Source: JAYUHK01 sp043778415 (GTDB lineage: Bacteria; Bacteroidota; Bacteroidia; Chitinophagales; Saprospiraceae). Taken from it: a DNA stretch of 15,639 nucleotides. The translations under genes were made by a program, and so were the position numbers. The DNA lies in assembly GCA_043778415.1 (NCBI GenBank), contig JAYWGG010000265.1, positions 1 to 15,639 of the forward strand. Reading direction: 5' to 3'. Shown here in pieces: positions 1-7,078 of this stretch. Positions within the stretch are counted from its first letter, which is position 1. The number at the start of each line of letters is the position of its first letter. The notes under the pieces are model-generated. The model made no database searches, was not told the origin of the DNA, and saw nothing but the letters and a program-made list of their open reading frames with translations.

Positions 1-1
1 C

Positions 2-144
2 AAGTGCTCTGTATAAATTCTAAAGTTTTTGCTTAAAAATCCCGTCGGCGCGCGAAAAATACTCGTCGGCTGCGCCAGACTTCAAACAGTTTTCGCTTCA
101 CCAGACGATATTTTTGCAAAAACTTGAATTTCTACAAGGCACGT
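2..144. repeat. Long imperfect inverted repeat (MITE-like or palindromic intergenic element)
   Basis: The two halves of this stretch pair with each other. The arm at about 2-59 matches the reverse complement of about 90-144. Outer blocks share GTGC, GTA, AAATTC and AAGTTTTTGC (left 4-32, right 116-142). Inner blocks share AAAAAT, CGTC and CGAAAA with mismatches. The unpaired centre (about 61-89) holds its own small GC-rich hairpin, GGC-TGC-GCC. No open reading frame of note lies inside, and the element sits downstream of the GNAT gene. It could be a small non-autonomous transposable element, a dispersed palindromic repeat or a structured RNA. The left edge touches the window boundary, so its true end and any target-site duplication cannot be seen. 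The fold is seen in the sequence; the identity is inference. Confidence 0.6.
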
Positions 145-233
145 CTGAAAATACAGTAAGACTGAATAAAATGCTGCCTAAAATTTTAATGAAAAAATAT
201 TTTGTGTAACGTCTTTAATTAATTTGTGACAGG

Positions 234-671
234 CTATAAATCTTTATAAAATTTTAAGTGTGGAATATTTACCTCCGAAAAAATAGCTCCAGAGCGATTG
301 TAAGCCAGTTTTTCGTAGAACTTAAAAGCGTTTTCACGAGCGTGAAGTTCAATTTTTTTGAAGCCTTTTTTTTCTGCCAACCACTCTGAATGTCGTACCA
401 GCAGCGTTCCGATGCCTTTATTTTGATAGTCAAAATGTACTGCGACTTGACGCATTTTTACTTTTTCGTCATCTATTTTAGTCAAAATCAGGCAGCCACA
501 AAGTCGCATTTGTTCGTCGTAAGCTACCAGCAATTCGTCGTCGTATTCCCCTGCCAACTGCTCGATGGTGTACTCCAAGCCCAAAGGTTTGCGCAGCACC
601 AGAGTTCGGAGGGCGACCATTTCGTCGTATTCGGGAGTAGCAAATTCTATTTTTGATAGTATAAACATCAT
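234..671 (-). CDS. GNAT-family N-acetyltransferase
   Basis: A 145-residue protein with the size and layout of a single GNAT domain. Such enzymes transfer an acetyl group from acetyl-CoA to an amine; the substrate here is unknown. The central strand MRQVAV (about 73-78) leads into YQNKGIG, which fits the pyrophosphate-binding motif R/Q-x-x-G-x-G/A of motif A. The C-terminal part, with KIELHARENAFKFYEK, matches the usual motif B in which an aromatic residue and N/A-x-x-x-Y lie near the CoA. The N-terminal stretch LRKPLGL is typical of a group of uncharacterised bacterial GNATs. Two ATG codons sit in tandem at the start, so the first residue may be either Met. It lies 120 bp downstream of the HMG-CoA-lyase-like gene on the same strand, so it may have its own promoter. 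No Shine-Dalgarno site is visible. Confidence 0.85.
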   Translation of the reverse strand: MMFILSKIEFATPEYDEMVALRTLVLRKPLGLEYTIEQLAGEYDDELLVAYDEQMRLCGCLILTKIDDEKVKMRQVAVHFDYQNKGIGTLLVRHSEWLAEKKGFKKIELHARENAFKFYEKLAYNRSGAIFSEVNIPHLKFYKDL

Positions 672-675
672 CTAA

Positions 676-715
676 TTAGTTGTAAAATTTTTTAGTTATG
701 AATTTTTAGTTGTAA
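676..715. repeat. Three short direct repeats TTAGTTGTAA upstream of the GNAT gene
   Basis: TTAGTTGTAA occurs at 676-685 and again at 706-715, with a variant TTAGTTATGAA at 692. The starts are 16 and 14 bp apart, between the GNAT start codon and its upstream neighbour. On the GNAT sense strand they read TTACAACTAA. Regularly spaced direct repeats just before a start codon could be regulator binding sites, but the region is AT-rich and chance similarity is possible. Confidence 0.35.
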
Positions 716-791
716 TAAATCACTGAAAATCAGTAACTTATATCGTTCATTGAAAAAACGATTATTTAAGATGGAGCGTTTATCTGAAGTA

Positions 792-1643
792 TCAATGAGG
801 GAAAATTTTATCCGCCAACTTCAACGAATTAAAAAAAGCATTTCTATCAAGTTTCAAGTCAAGCTGTTCCGAATCAAAATACGATAGGATATTTTCGGTT
901 GCCATATTACCTGTCAAATCGTCTTTTGCCATCGGGCAACCACCAAAACCACGCATCGCCGAGTCGAACCTGCGGCAGCCACTTTGATACGCCGCTTCCA
1001 CTTTTCCGCGCCAACTTTTAGGCTCTGTGTGAAGGTGCGCCCCAATCTCGATGTGCGGATAAGCAGGGATAAGATGCTCGAAAAGATAACGGATATTTTC
1101 GGGATTAGAAACGCCGATAGTATCGGACAAAGAAATTATTTTTATGCCAAATTGTGACATTTTTTCAGTCCATTTTTGAACGATTTCTACATTCCACTCG
1201 TCGCCATAAGGATTGCCAAAACCCATCGAAATATACAACACTAATTTTTTTTCGTGCCGCTCGCAAAGTTGCTGAATATCCGCCACTCGCCCGAGCGATT
1301 CTTCGATGGTCGCATTGGTATTGCGAAGCTGAAAAGTTTCTGAAATAGAAAACGGATAACCCAAAAACGAGATTTCATCGAACTGCACTGCCTCCTCCGC
1401 ACCGCGAAGATTGGCAACAATAGTCAGTAATTTAGTGTTTGTATGAAGTAAATCGAGGCGGCGGATAACCTCCGTTGTATCGCGCATTTGCGGGATAGCT
1501 TTGGCAGACACAAAGCTACCACAGTCGAGTGTATCGAATCCGACTTTCAATAAACTGTTGATATACAGCACTTTATCCTCAGTGTCAATAAATTCTCGGA
1601 TACCTTGCATCGCATCTCGCGGACACTCAATTATTTTTATCAT
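792..1643 (-). CDS. Hydroxymethylglutaryl-CoA lyase-like protein (HMGL-like TIM barrel)
   Basis: A 283-residue protein, close to the usual 290-300 of bacterial HMG-CoA lyases. These cleave HMG-CoA to acetoacetate and acetyl-CoA in leucine breakdown. It opens with ECPRD (6-10), where Arg9 and Asp10 correspond to the catalytic/metal pair of the family's E-x-P-R-D. LSDTIG is at 172-177, the metal-binding HxH is HLH at 203-205, and the flexible catalytic-cysteine loop is GGCPMA (234-239, Cys236), followed by GNMATE (245-250). The residues after HxH are Thr-Glu rather than the common Asp/Asn-Thr, and the loop is followed by KDDLTGN, so this is a divergent branch. The fold and active-site frame are clear. 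The exact substrate is less certain; the wider family also includes citramalate and isopropylmalate synthases, which are longer. It is divergent from the 1741 gene and upstream of the GNAT gene. Confidence 0.8.
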   Translation of the reverse strand: MIKIIECPRDAMQGIREFIDTEDKVLYINSLLKVGFDTLDCGSFVSAKAIPQMRDTTEVIRRLDLLHTNTKLLTIVANLRGAEEAVQFDEISFLGYPFSISETFQLRNTNATIEESLGRVADIQQLCERHEKKLVLYISMGFGNPYGDEWNVEIVQKWTEKMSQFGIKIISLSDTIGVSNPENIRYLFEHLIPAYPHIEIGAHLHTEPKSWRGKVEAAYQSGCRRFDSAMRGFGGCPMAKDDLTGNMATENILSYFDSEQLDLKLDRNAFFNSLKLADKIFPH

Positions 1644-1666
1644 ACTGTTGGCTATTGATTTGGCTG

Positions 1667-1708
1667 CGTAAATATACAGAGTTTCGATATTTTGGACGTA
1701 TATTTACG
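1667..1708. promoter_or_regulatory. Inverted repeat in a divergent intergenic region (possible operator or paired promoters)
   Basis: CGTAAATATAC at 1667-1677 is the exact reverse complement of GTATATTTACG at 1698-1708, with 20 bp between them. The right arm is itself part of a smaller palindrome, GACGTA-TATT-TACGTC (1695-1710). The element lies in the 97-bp gap between the divergent HMG-CoA-lyase-like gene (start at 1643) and the small membrane protein gene (start at 1741). Each arm contains TATATTTA pointing towards its nearest gene, one base away from the Bacteroidota -7 box TAnnTTTG, but no TTG stands at the right distance. It could be a dimeric regulator site or two mirror-image weak promoters. 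Confidence 0.4.
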
Positions 1709-1740
1709 TCAGGAAAACATTTTTAAAAATTTATTTTTTT

Positions 1741-1995
1741 ATGAAAAAAGCAATTTTTACCCTAATCGGGTTTTTATTTTTTGTCATCGGGTTTTTATCG
1801 CTCGTATTTTTGCTCATCGGCGCGCAATTTTCATTCCTCACTTGGATAGATGCGGGCGGCAGATTGTTGGGTTTCGTCATACGGTTGCTCATGGTCATCG
1901 GCGGGATTGTGGTGGTAATGATAACCAGAACCGACTGGGACGGAGAGCGCGATAATCTGACCAATGATTTTCAATCTTCAGGAGAAAATAATTAA
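1741..1995 (+). CDS. Small two-helix membrane protein next to mrp
   Basis: An 84-residue hydrophobic protein with two predicted membrane helices, at about residues 4-27 and 41-61. They are joined by a short loop containing WIDAGGR, and a polar tail (TDWDGERDN and onward) follows. No catalytic motif or cysteine pair is visible, and I cannot assign a function. The stop codon ends two bases before the mrp start, so the two genes almost certainly share a transcript. Overlapping open frames in the other two directions are shadows: this frame has the signal-anchor-like start and the tight coupling to mrp. Whether it works with Mrp or merely shares its promoter is unknown. Confidence 0.7.
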   Translation: MKKAIFTLIGFLFFVIGFLSLVFLLIGAQFSFLTWIDAGGRLLGFVIRLLMVIGGIVVVMITRTDWDGERDNLTNDFQSSGENN

Positions 1996-1997
1996 AA

Positions 1998-3092
1998 ATG
2001 AACCAAGAAATTATCAAAAATGCACTCCGCAATGTTTTTGATCCACACACGGGACAGGATATTGTGGCGATGAATATGTTGCAGTCTGTGACGGTTGAAG
2101 GATTTTTCGTAAATATTACCCTGTCACTGTCTGCACAAAATAACGAATTTAAAGCGGATTTGAACGCTGCTTGCGAGCAAGCCGTACAAGATATTTTTCC
2201 AGAAGGAAATGTGAATATTCATTTTATTCTTCAAAATCCGCACGAAATTTTGGGAGCTAAAACGCCGCTTCCGCAGATAAAAAATATCATCGCCATTGCT
2301 TCTGGCAAAGGAGGCGTTGGGAAATCTACGGTTTCGACCAACCTCGCTTTTGCGCTTCAAGACATGGGTGCGAAAGTTGGTTTATTGGACGCTGACCTCT
2401 ACGGACCGTCCATTCCGACGATGCTCGGCTTACAAGGACAGCGTCCGAAAGTCCAAGATGTCTATGGAAAACCTCGTTTGATTCCGCTCACGGCGGCGGG
2501 CGGAATGCCTGTTATGTCCATCGGTTTCATCATCGAACCCGAACAAGCGGTCGTACTGCGCGGACCAAGATTGGCGGGAATTATCAAACAATTTTTGGAA
2601 GATACCATCTGGGAGCCGCTTGATTACTTGATTATTGACCTTCCGCCGGGTACGGGCGACATCCAACTGACGCTCGTGCAGACCGTCCCTCTGACTGGCG
2701 TTGTGCTGGTAACGACACCGCAAGAAGTGGCAGTGATAGATGCCGTGAAAGCGATGAATATGTTTATGTTGGCGCAGGTAGATGTCCCAATTTTGGGCGT
2801 GGTAGAAAATATGTCGTGGTTCAGTCCCGAAGAATTGCCTGACCACAAGTACTATATTTTTGGAGAAGGCGGCGGAAAAAAATTGACCAAAATGGCAAAT
2901 TCGATGCTGCTCGGACAGATTCCGCTCGTGCAAGGTATTCGCGAAGCGAGCGATATGGGCAAGCCGATTGTGTTGCACAATGAGCCAATTACGAAAAGAG
3001 CTTTTATGAATATTGCACAAAATTTGGTGCAGCAGGTACAGATTCGACACGAAGCGTTGGCTCCGACACAAACCGTAAAAATGACAAGCTGA
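1998..3092 (+). CDS. mrp: Mrp/ApbC-type P-loop ATPase, Fe-S cluster carrier
   Basis: A 364-residue cytoplasmic protein of the Mrp/NBP35 family, which binds and hands over iron-sulfur clusters to apoproteins. Residues 1-85 form a MIP18/DUF59-type domain (DPHTGQDIV). The rest is a ParA/MinD-like NTPase with the deviant Walker A GKGGVGKST (103-111), the DADLYGPSIP segment (131-140) and DLPPGTGD (214-221). In well-studied members a CxxC for a bridging cluster follows the VENMS segment. Here VENMSWFSPEEL (269-280) has no cysteine, so cluster binding must differ or be absent. The start is supported by the 2-bp spacing from the upstream gene and by the intact N-terminal domain. The NifU-like gene follows 86 bp downstream, supporting a role in Fe-S assembly. 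Confidence 0.92.
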   Translation: MNQEIIKNALRNVFDPHTGQDIVAMNMLQSVTVEGFFVNITLSLSAQNNEFKADLNAACEQAVQDIFPEGNVNIHFILQNPHEILGAKTPLPQIKNIIAIASGKGGVGKSTVSTNLAFALQDMGAKVGLLDADLYGPSIPTMLGLQGQRPKVQDVYGKPRLIPLTAAGGMPVMSIGFIIEPEQAVVLRGPRLAGIIKQFLEDTIWEPLDYLIIDLPPGTGDIQLTLVQTVPLTGVVLVTTPQEVAVIDAVKAMNMFMLAQVDVPILGVVENMSWFSPEELPDHKYYIFGEGGGKKLTKMANSMLLGQIPLVQGIREASDMGKPIVLHNEPITKRAFMNIAQNLVQQVQIRHEALAPTQTVKMTS

Positions 3093-3130
3093 TGACTACA
3101 TATTACCTAAATATTTGATTATCAGCTTGT
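3084..3130. other. 10-bp inverted repeat spanning the mrp stop codon
   Basis: ACAAGCTGAT (3084-3093, containing the mrp TGA stop) pairs exactly with ATCAGCTTGT (3121-3130) across a 27-base AT-rich loop. No T run follows, so it is not a standard intrinsic terminator. It could stabilise the mrp transcript or tune read-through into the nifU-like gene; chance is also possible. Confidence 0.35.
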
Positions 3131-3178
3131 TGCGAAGGAAATCAATTTTTGTCACATTTTCAATAAAAAATTAAAAAT

Positions 3179-3427
3179 ATGTTAGTAGCTGAAAAAGCAA
3201 TTTTGGTAGAAAGAGTGGATAAAGCACTCAACGAAATCCGACCGCACTTAGCGGTAGATGGCGGAAACATCGAAGTCGTAGAAGTAACGGACGAAATGTT
3301 GGTAAAAATAAAATGGCTCGGCAACTGCCAAAACTGCTCTATGTCTGCTATGACAATGCGGGCGGGAATAGAATACACTTTGAAGATGCAAATGCCTGAA
3401 ATTCAGGGAGTTGAAGCGGTCAATTAA
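3179..3427 (+). CDS. NifU-like C-terminal (Nfu) domain protein
   Basis: An 82-residue protein made of a single NifU C-terminal domain, the usual size for free-standing Nfu scaffolds. It carries IRPHLAVDGGNIEVVEV (20-36) and the cluster-binding CQNC (Cys50 and Cys53) in the context LGNCQNCSMSAMTMRAGIE. In the family two such domains together hold a 4Fe-4S cluster through the CxxC pair and pass it on. It sits 86 bp after mrp on the same strand, forming an Fe-S carrier pair. The gap contains no clear -7 box, so co-transcription is likely. Its last 8 bp overlap the 3' end of the convergent membrane protein gene. Confidence 0.92.
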   Translation: MLVAEKAILVERVDKALNEIRPHLAVDGGNIEVVEVTDEMLVKIKWLGNCQNCSMSAMTMRAGIEYTLKMQMPEIQGVEAVN

Positions 3428-4277
3428 ATTTTGTCCTGTTAGAATAAATAGCATAAAGTACTAACGGAAGCAAAAAATGTGGCGTTCTGTACAAAAATTC
3501 GGGAGTCCATTGGAGCAGCGAATCTTGCCAAAAAGCGAAATGAAAGTTGGCGTAAAGCCGAGCAAAAGTGCTGACAAATCCCCAAAAAACAAAGTATAAA
3601 AGTGCCGTTTTTTTGCTGATGTTTAGAAAAAATAAGCCACAAAAGATAAAATCCGCCACTCCAAAACAATACAAAATGTTACTCGCCCGCGCCTCGTCGA
3701 TGCGCAAAAAGTTCATAGCCATCTGCTTCCACTCGCCCGGACAAGGATAGAAATTGGTAGCAAAAAGTCCATGACAAAAAAAAGTAAAAATCATAGCCGT
3801 TGTGAGCCAGTAAATTACAGGTTTTTGTATTGTTAAATTGTTAGAAGATAGCTTATTGCCATACAATGCCAACAAAAACGGTGCGACGATTTGGAGAGAA
3901 TATTCCAGTAATTGTCCAAGTTGGAAGAAATTTTCCTTGTAGTTGAGCCAAGCTAAAAAACACAAAAGTAAAGTCCCCACCGAAATAATTATCCTCGAAA
4001 AAATATTTTTATTTACAAAAATTGTGACCGCGCACAATAAGAAATAAACGCCAATTCCTTTCGTCATCAACTGGATTTTGTCGTCTATCAGAGTCGAAGT
4101 CGAAAAATCAGTCCAGCTCATTTTTGTAAAAAATTCCACATATTTTTTCATAATTTGTTCGTTCCACAGCAAAGTCCTGTAAGGTGCTTCCCACAAAATA
4201 TGCTGCCACGCGCGCCCGATAAAGACCAAACTTGCCGAAATCTGGAGAAAAAAAGCGACAGAAATTCTATTTTTCAT
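3420..4277 (-). CDS. Polytopic membrane protein of unknown function
   Basis: A 285-residue, strongly hydrophobic protein with about eight likely membrane helices (roughly residues 3-22, 72-88, 92-110, 122-140, 152-172, 201-220, 225-245, 262-280). Aromatic-rich loops include RAWQHILWEAPYRTLLW near the first helix and YPCPGEWKQMAM in the middle. The pattern is reminiscent of DoxX-like or similar small integral membrane families, but I cannot name one with confidence. It starts 59 bp from malQ on the opposite strand, so the two promoters overlap. A weak minus-strand -7-like box TACTTTTA lies at about 4294-4301. Its end overlaps the nifU-like gene by 8 bp, tail to tail, with no terminator visible between them. 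Confidence 0.75.
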   Translation of the reverse strand: MKNRISVAFFLQISASLVFIGRAWQHILWEAPYRTLLWNEQIMKKYVEFFTKMSWTDFSTSTLIDDKIQLMTKGIGVYFLLCAVTIFVNKNIFSRIIISVGTLLLCFLAWLNYKENFFQLGQLLEYSLQIVAPFLLALYGNKLSSNNLTIQKPVIYWLTTAMIFTFFCHGLFATNFYPCPGEWKQMAMNFLRIDEARASNILYCFGVADFIFCGLFFLNISKKTALLYFVFWGFVSTFARLYANFHFAFWQDSLLQWTPEFLYRTPHFLLPLVLYAIYSNRTKFN

Positions 4278-4290
4278 CTTCTAATTTTTA

Positions 4291-4320
4291 TTGTAAAAGT
4301 ATGAAAAATCACTAACTTTG
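4291..4320 (+). promoter_or_regulatory. Bacteroidota-type promoter of malQ
   Basis: TTG at 4291-4293 and TAACTTTG at 4313-4320 match the Bacteroidota -33 (TTG) and -7 (TAnnTTTG) boxes exactly, with a 19-bp spacer. The start codon of malQ is at 4337, so the 5' leader would be only about 10 nt, too short for much upstream regulation. This is the cleanest promoter in the window and supports assigning the sequence to Bacteroidota. Confidence 0.75.
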
Positions 4321-4336
4321 CGCAAAACACAACCTT

Positions 4337-7015
4337 ATGATTATTGACTTTCACATTGATTATTCCACTTTTTTTGGCGAACAAGTTGCCATTCGATTGA
4401 AAAAAAAGAGCAGCGAAGAATACGTTTTTTTTCAAACCACAGATGGTAAAAATTGGACTTTGTCTTTACAACTCTCTGAAAATGAACTGATTGAATATAA
4501 ATATTTTATTCATACTGATGACTTAAAGAGAGAAGAGTTCGGAAAATTTCGACTGCTTCAAGTACCCAAAAATACTGCGCATATTTCTGTCAAAGACCAA
4601 TGGCGAGCTACCGATAATACCGATAATATTTTTTTTTCCGCCGCTTTTGCCGATGTAATTTTTAAACGCCCAACTTCAAAAAATGTCACAAAATCAACTA
4701 AAAATAAAAATAATTTAGTAAAATTTCAACTTCATTCCGCTAATCTTCCGACTAATTACTCCTTCGGAATCATAGGCAATCAAAAATTTTTAGGTAGCTG
4801 GAAACAAGCAATTCCACTCTCATCGGATAACTTTCCAACGTGGTCTGCGTACTTTGAAGTAGATACTTTGGGCATTGACTTGGAGTACAAATATGTAATC
4901 CTTGAGCCAGAAACAAACGAGATTTTAGCTTGGGAAGATGGCGAAAACCGAACTCGTAAATTTGAGTTTTTATCAAAAAATACCAGTTTTTTGCTACTAA
5001 ATGACGATTATTTTCGCTTTCCGATTGGGCTCGGGCAGTGGCGTGGAGCGGGAGTTGCAATACCCGTTTTTTCGTTGCGCAGCGAAACAAGTATGGGAAT
5101 AGGGGAGTTTTCGGACCTGAAAAAGATGTCTGATTGGGCAGCAGCTACCCAAATGAAAGTCCTCCAAATCCTGCCCGTCAATGATACCATCGCCACAAAA
5201 ACTTGGACGGATAGCTATCCTTACGCCGCTATTTCGGTTTTTGCTCTGCACCCATTGTATGTAAATATTCAAGCGATTGGAAAAATTAAAGATGAAAATA
5301 CCGCGTCACTTTTGGCTCATAAAATAAAAGAATTAAATGCTCAAGAAAAGGTAGATTTTGAAGCCGTATTAGATACAAAATTTTATTTTTTTAAAATTCT
5401 GTACGAACAAGAAAAAGAAACATTTTTCAACGATAAAAATGTATTAAAATTTATAGCTGAAAACGGCGATTGGCTTCCCGCTTATGCCGCTTTTTGCTAC
5501 CTTCGTGACGAGAATAAAACGGCGAATTTCAACCTTTGGAAGGAATATTCTACTTTTTCTAAAAACGTAATTGATACTATTTGTGACAAAAAATTTGCTG
5601 ACTTTGACAAAGTCGCTCTCTATTATTTTATCCAATATCACGCTCACACGCAGCTACACGAAGCCACAGCCTACGCGCGAAGCAAAAAAGTAGTCCTAAA
5701 AGGTGATTTGCCGATTGGTATTTATCGATTCAGTGCCGACGCTTGGGTGGCTCCACAGCTCTACAATATGGCGGGACAGGCTGGCGCACCGCCTGATGCC
5801 TACGCAGAAGGCGGACAAAATTGGGGTTTTCCGACCTACAACTGGCAAGTAATGGCAAAAGATAATTTTGATTGGTGGCAAAAAAGAATGTGTAAACTTG
5901 CTGAATATTTTGACGCATTGCGAATTGACCATATTTTAGGTTTTTTTAGGATTTGGGAAATCCCGACCGAACAGGTCGAAGGAACGCTCGGACTTTTCAA
6001 TCCGCGACTACCCTTTTTACGACAAGAATTAGCAGAAGCTGGACTGCACGGCGACTTATCTCGCTACACGATGCCGTATATTCGCAGCAATCATTTGGAC
6101 GAAATTTTTGGATATTATGCAGATTTCGTGAGGTCAGAATTTTTGATAAATTATGAAAATGGATATTTTGGCATTCAAGAAAAAATATCTAATCAACTGA
6201 AAATCAGAAACTTATTCACTTACGATGATAAATACAAAGACCTACAATTTTTAGAAATTCCTCTGATGCGACTGCTTGGAGAAGTTGTCTTAATCCCCGA
6301 ACCCAACAGCAACGGTACGGCTTTCAATCCAAGAATTACAGTCCAAACGACTCGTTCTTACAAGGAGCTGGATTATTTCAAACGCACTGTCATTGATAGA
6401 CTTTACAACGATTATTTTTACACTCGACACGACGAATTTTGGAAAAATCAAGCTGTTCGGACCTTACCCGCTTTGCTCAACGCTACCAATATGCTTATTT
6501 GCGGCGAAGATTTGGGCATGATTCCGAAGTCGGTGCCGAGCGTGATGCGCGACCTCAATATTATTTCGCTCGAAATACAACGAATGCCGAAGGGAAATAC
6601 GGCTTTTGGTGTCCCACAAAACTACCCATATATGTCGGTTTGCAGTCCTTCCTGTCACGATATGTCCACGATTCGGGGTTGGTGGGAAGACGATGAGGCG
6701 ACCGCGCAGCGTTTTTGGAACCAAAATCTCCTCCAAACAGGCAAATCTCCGAGCCACTGCACGGAGGGCATCGTGGAAACTATCGTCCAACAGCACCTGA
6801 ACGCGCCGAGTATGTGGGCGATTTTTCCAATTCAGGATTTAGTCGGAATAGATGCCAACCTTCGCAAAAAAGATGCGCGCAGCGAACAAATCAACAATCC
6901 TGCGAACCCAAAACATTACTGGCAGTTCAGAATGCACGTCACAATCGAGCAATTATTGGAAGAAAAAAATCTAATCGAAAAGATAAAAAGTATGGTCACA
7001 AATTCGGGTAGGTAA
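4337..7015 (+). CDS. malQ: 4-alpha-glucanotransferase (GH77, DPE2-like) with two N-terminal starch-binding domains
   Basis: An 892-residue enzyme that moves alpha-1,4-glucan segments between maltodextrins, in glycogen or starch and maltose metabolism. Its length fits the long DPE2-like branch rather than classical MalQ (about 500-700). Two CBM20-like beta domains occupy about 1-105 and 127-230; the second has the typical GNQKFLGSWKQAIPLS. The GH77 barrel starts near 232 (RGAGVAIPVFSLRSE, then GIGEFSDL). Catalytic candidates are Asp531 in LRIDHILGF (nucleophile), Glu724 in GEDLGMIP (acid/base) and Asp775 in SCHDMSTIRGWW (transition-state stabiliser). No signal peptide is seen, so it is probably cytoplasmic. 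The DPE2 group is known for acting on maltose with glycogen-like acceptors; that this protein does so is inference. It is a single-gene unit with its own promoter and a terminator. Confidence 0.93.
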   Translation: MIIDFHIDYSTFFGEQVAIRLKKKSSEEYVFFQTTDGKNWTLSLQLSENELIEYKYFIHTDDLKREEFGKFRLLQVPKNTAHISVKDQWRATDNTDNIFFSAAFADVIFKRPTSKNVTKSTKNKNNLVKFQLHSANLPTNYSFGIIGNQKFLGSWKQAIPLSSDNFPTWSAYFEVDTLGIDLEYKYVILEPETNEILAWEDGENRTRKFEFLSKNTSFLLLNDDYFRFPIGLGQWRGAGVAIPVFSLRSETSMGIGEFSDLKKMSDWAAATQMKVLQILPVNDTIATKTWTDSYPYAAISVFALHPLYVNIQAIGKIKDENTASLLAHKIKELNAQEKVDFEAVLDTKFYFFKILYEQEKETFFNDKNVLKFIAENGDWLPAYAAFCYLRDENKTANFNLWKEYSTFSKNVIDTICDKKFADFDKVALYYFIQYHAHTQLHEATAYARSKKVVLKGDLPIGIYRFSADAWVAPQLYNMAGQAGAPPDAYAEGGQNWGFPTYNWQVMAKDNFDWWQKRMCKLAEYFDALRIDHILGFFRIWEIPTEQVEGTLGLFNPRLPFLRQELAEAGLHGDLSRYTMPYIRSNHLDEIFGYYADFVRSEFLINYENGYFGIQEKISNQLKIRNLFTYDDKYKDLQFLEIPLMRLLGEVVLIPEPNSNGTAFNPRITVQTTRSYKELDYFKRTVIDRLYNDYFYTRHDEFWKNQAVRTLPALLNATNMLICGEDLGMIPKSVPSVMRDLNIISLEIQRMPKGNTAFGVPQNYPYMSVCSPSCHDMSTIRGWWEDDEATAQRFWNQNLLQTGKSPSHCTEGIVETIVQQHLNAPSMWAIFPIQDLVGIDANLRKKDARSEQINNPANPKHYWQFRMHVTIEQLLEEKNLIEKIKSMVTNSGR

Positions 7016-7026
7016 AAATTACGCAT

Positions 7027-7064
7027 AAAAAAAAACAGATGTTGAAAAGCATCTGTTTTTTTTA
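7027..7064. terminator. Bidirectional intrinsic terminator between malQ and lysS
   Basis: A hairpin with stem ACAGATG / CATCTGT and an 8-base loop is flanked by an A run on the left (7027-7035) and a T run on the right (7056-7063). It therefore presents a stem plus U tract on both strands. It sits in the 63-bp gap between the stops of convergent malQ and lysS and can end both transcripts. Confidence 0.85.
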
Positions 7065-7078
7065 TTTGAAAACATATT

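Noticed and set aside
223..230. TTTGTGAC as a CRP/FNR half-site
   Set aside because: TGTGA resembles a CRP half-site, but the second half at palindromic spacing is missing, and most copies are inside genes, so a classical operator does not explain them.
390..656. 88-codon plus-strand frame over the GNAT gene
   Set aside because: Antisense shadow of the GNAT domain with no family features.
742..762. Hairpin ATCGTT/AACGAT after the HMG-CoA-lyase-like gene as a terminator
   Set aside because: Only a 6-bp AT-rich stem with its T run inside the loop rather than after the stem, so it does not fit an intrinsic terminator.
1688..1695. TATTTTGG as a -7 box for the 1741 gene
   Set aside because: It has one mismatch to TAnnTTTG and the nearest upstream TTG is about 25 bp away, too far for the known spacing.
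2430..3071. 213-codon open frame on the minus strand inside mrp
   Set aside because: It lies antisense within a clearly conserved gene, is rich in His/Arg/Cys as shadow frames are, and has no recognisable motif.
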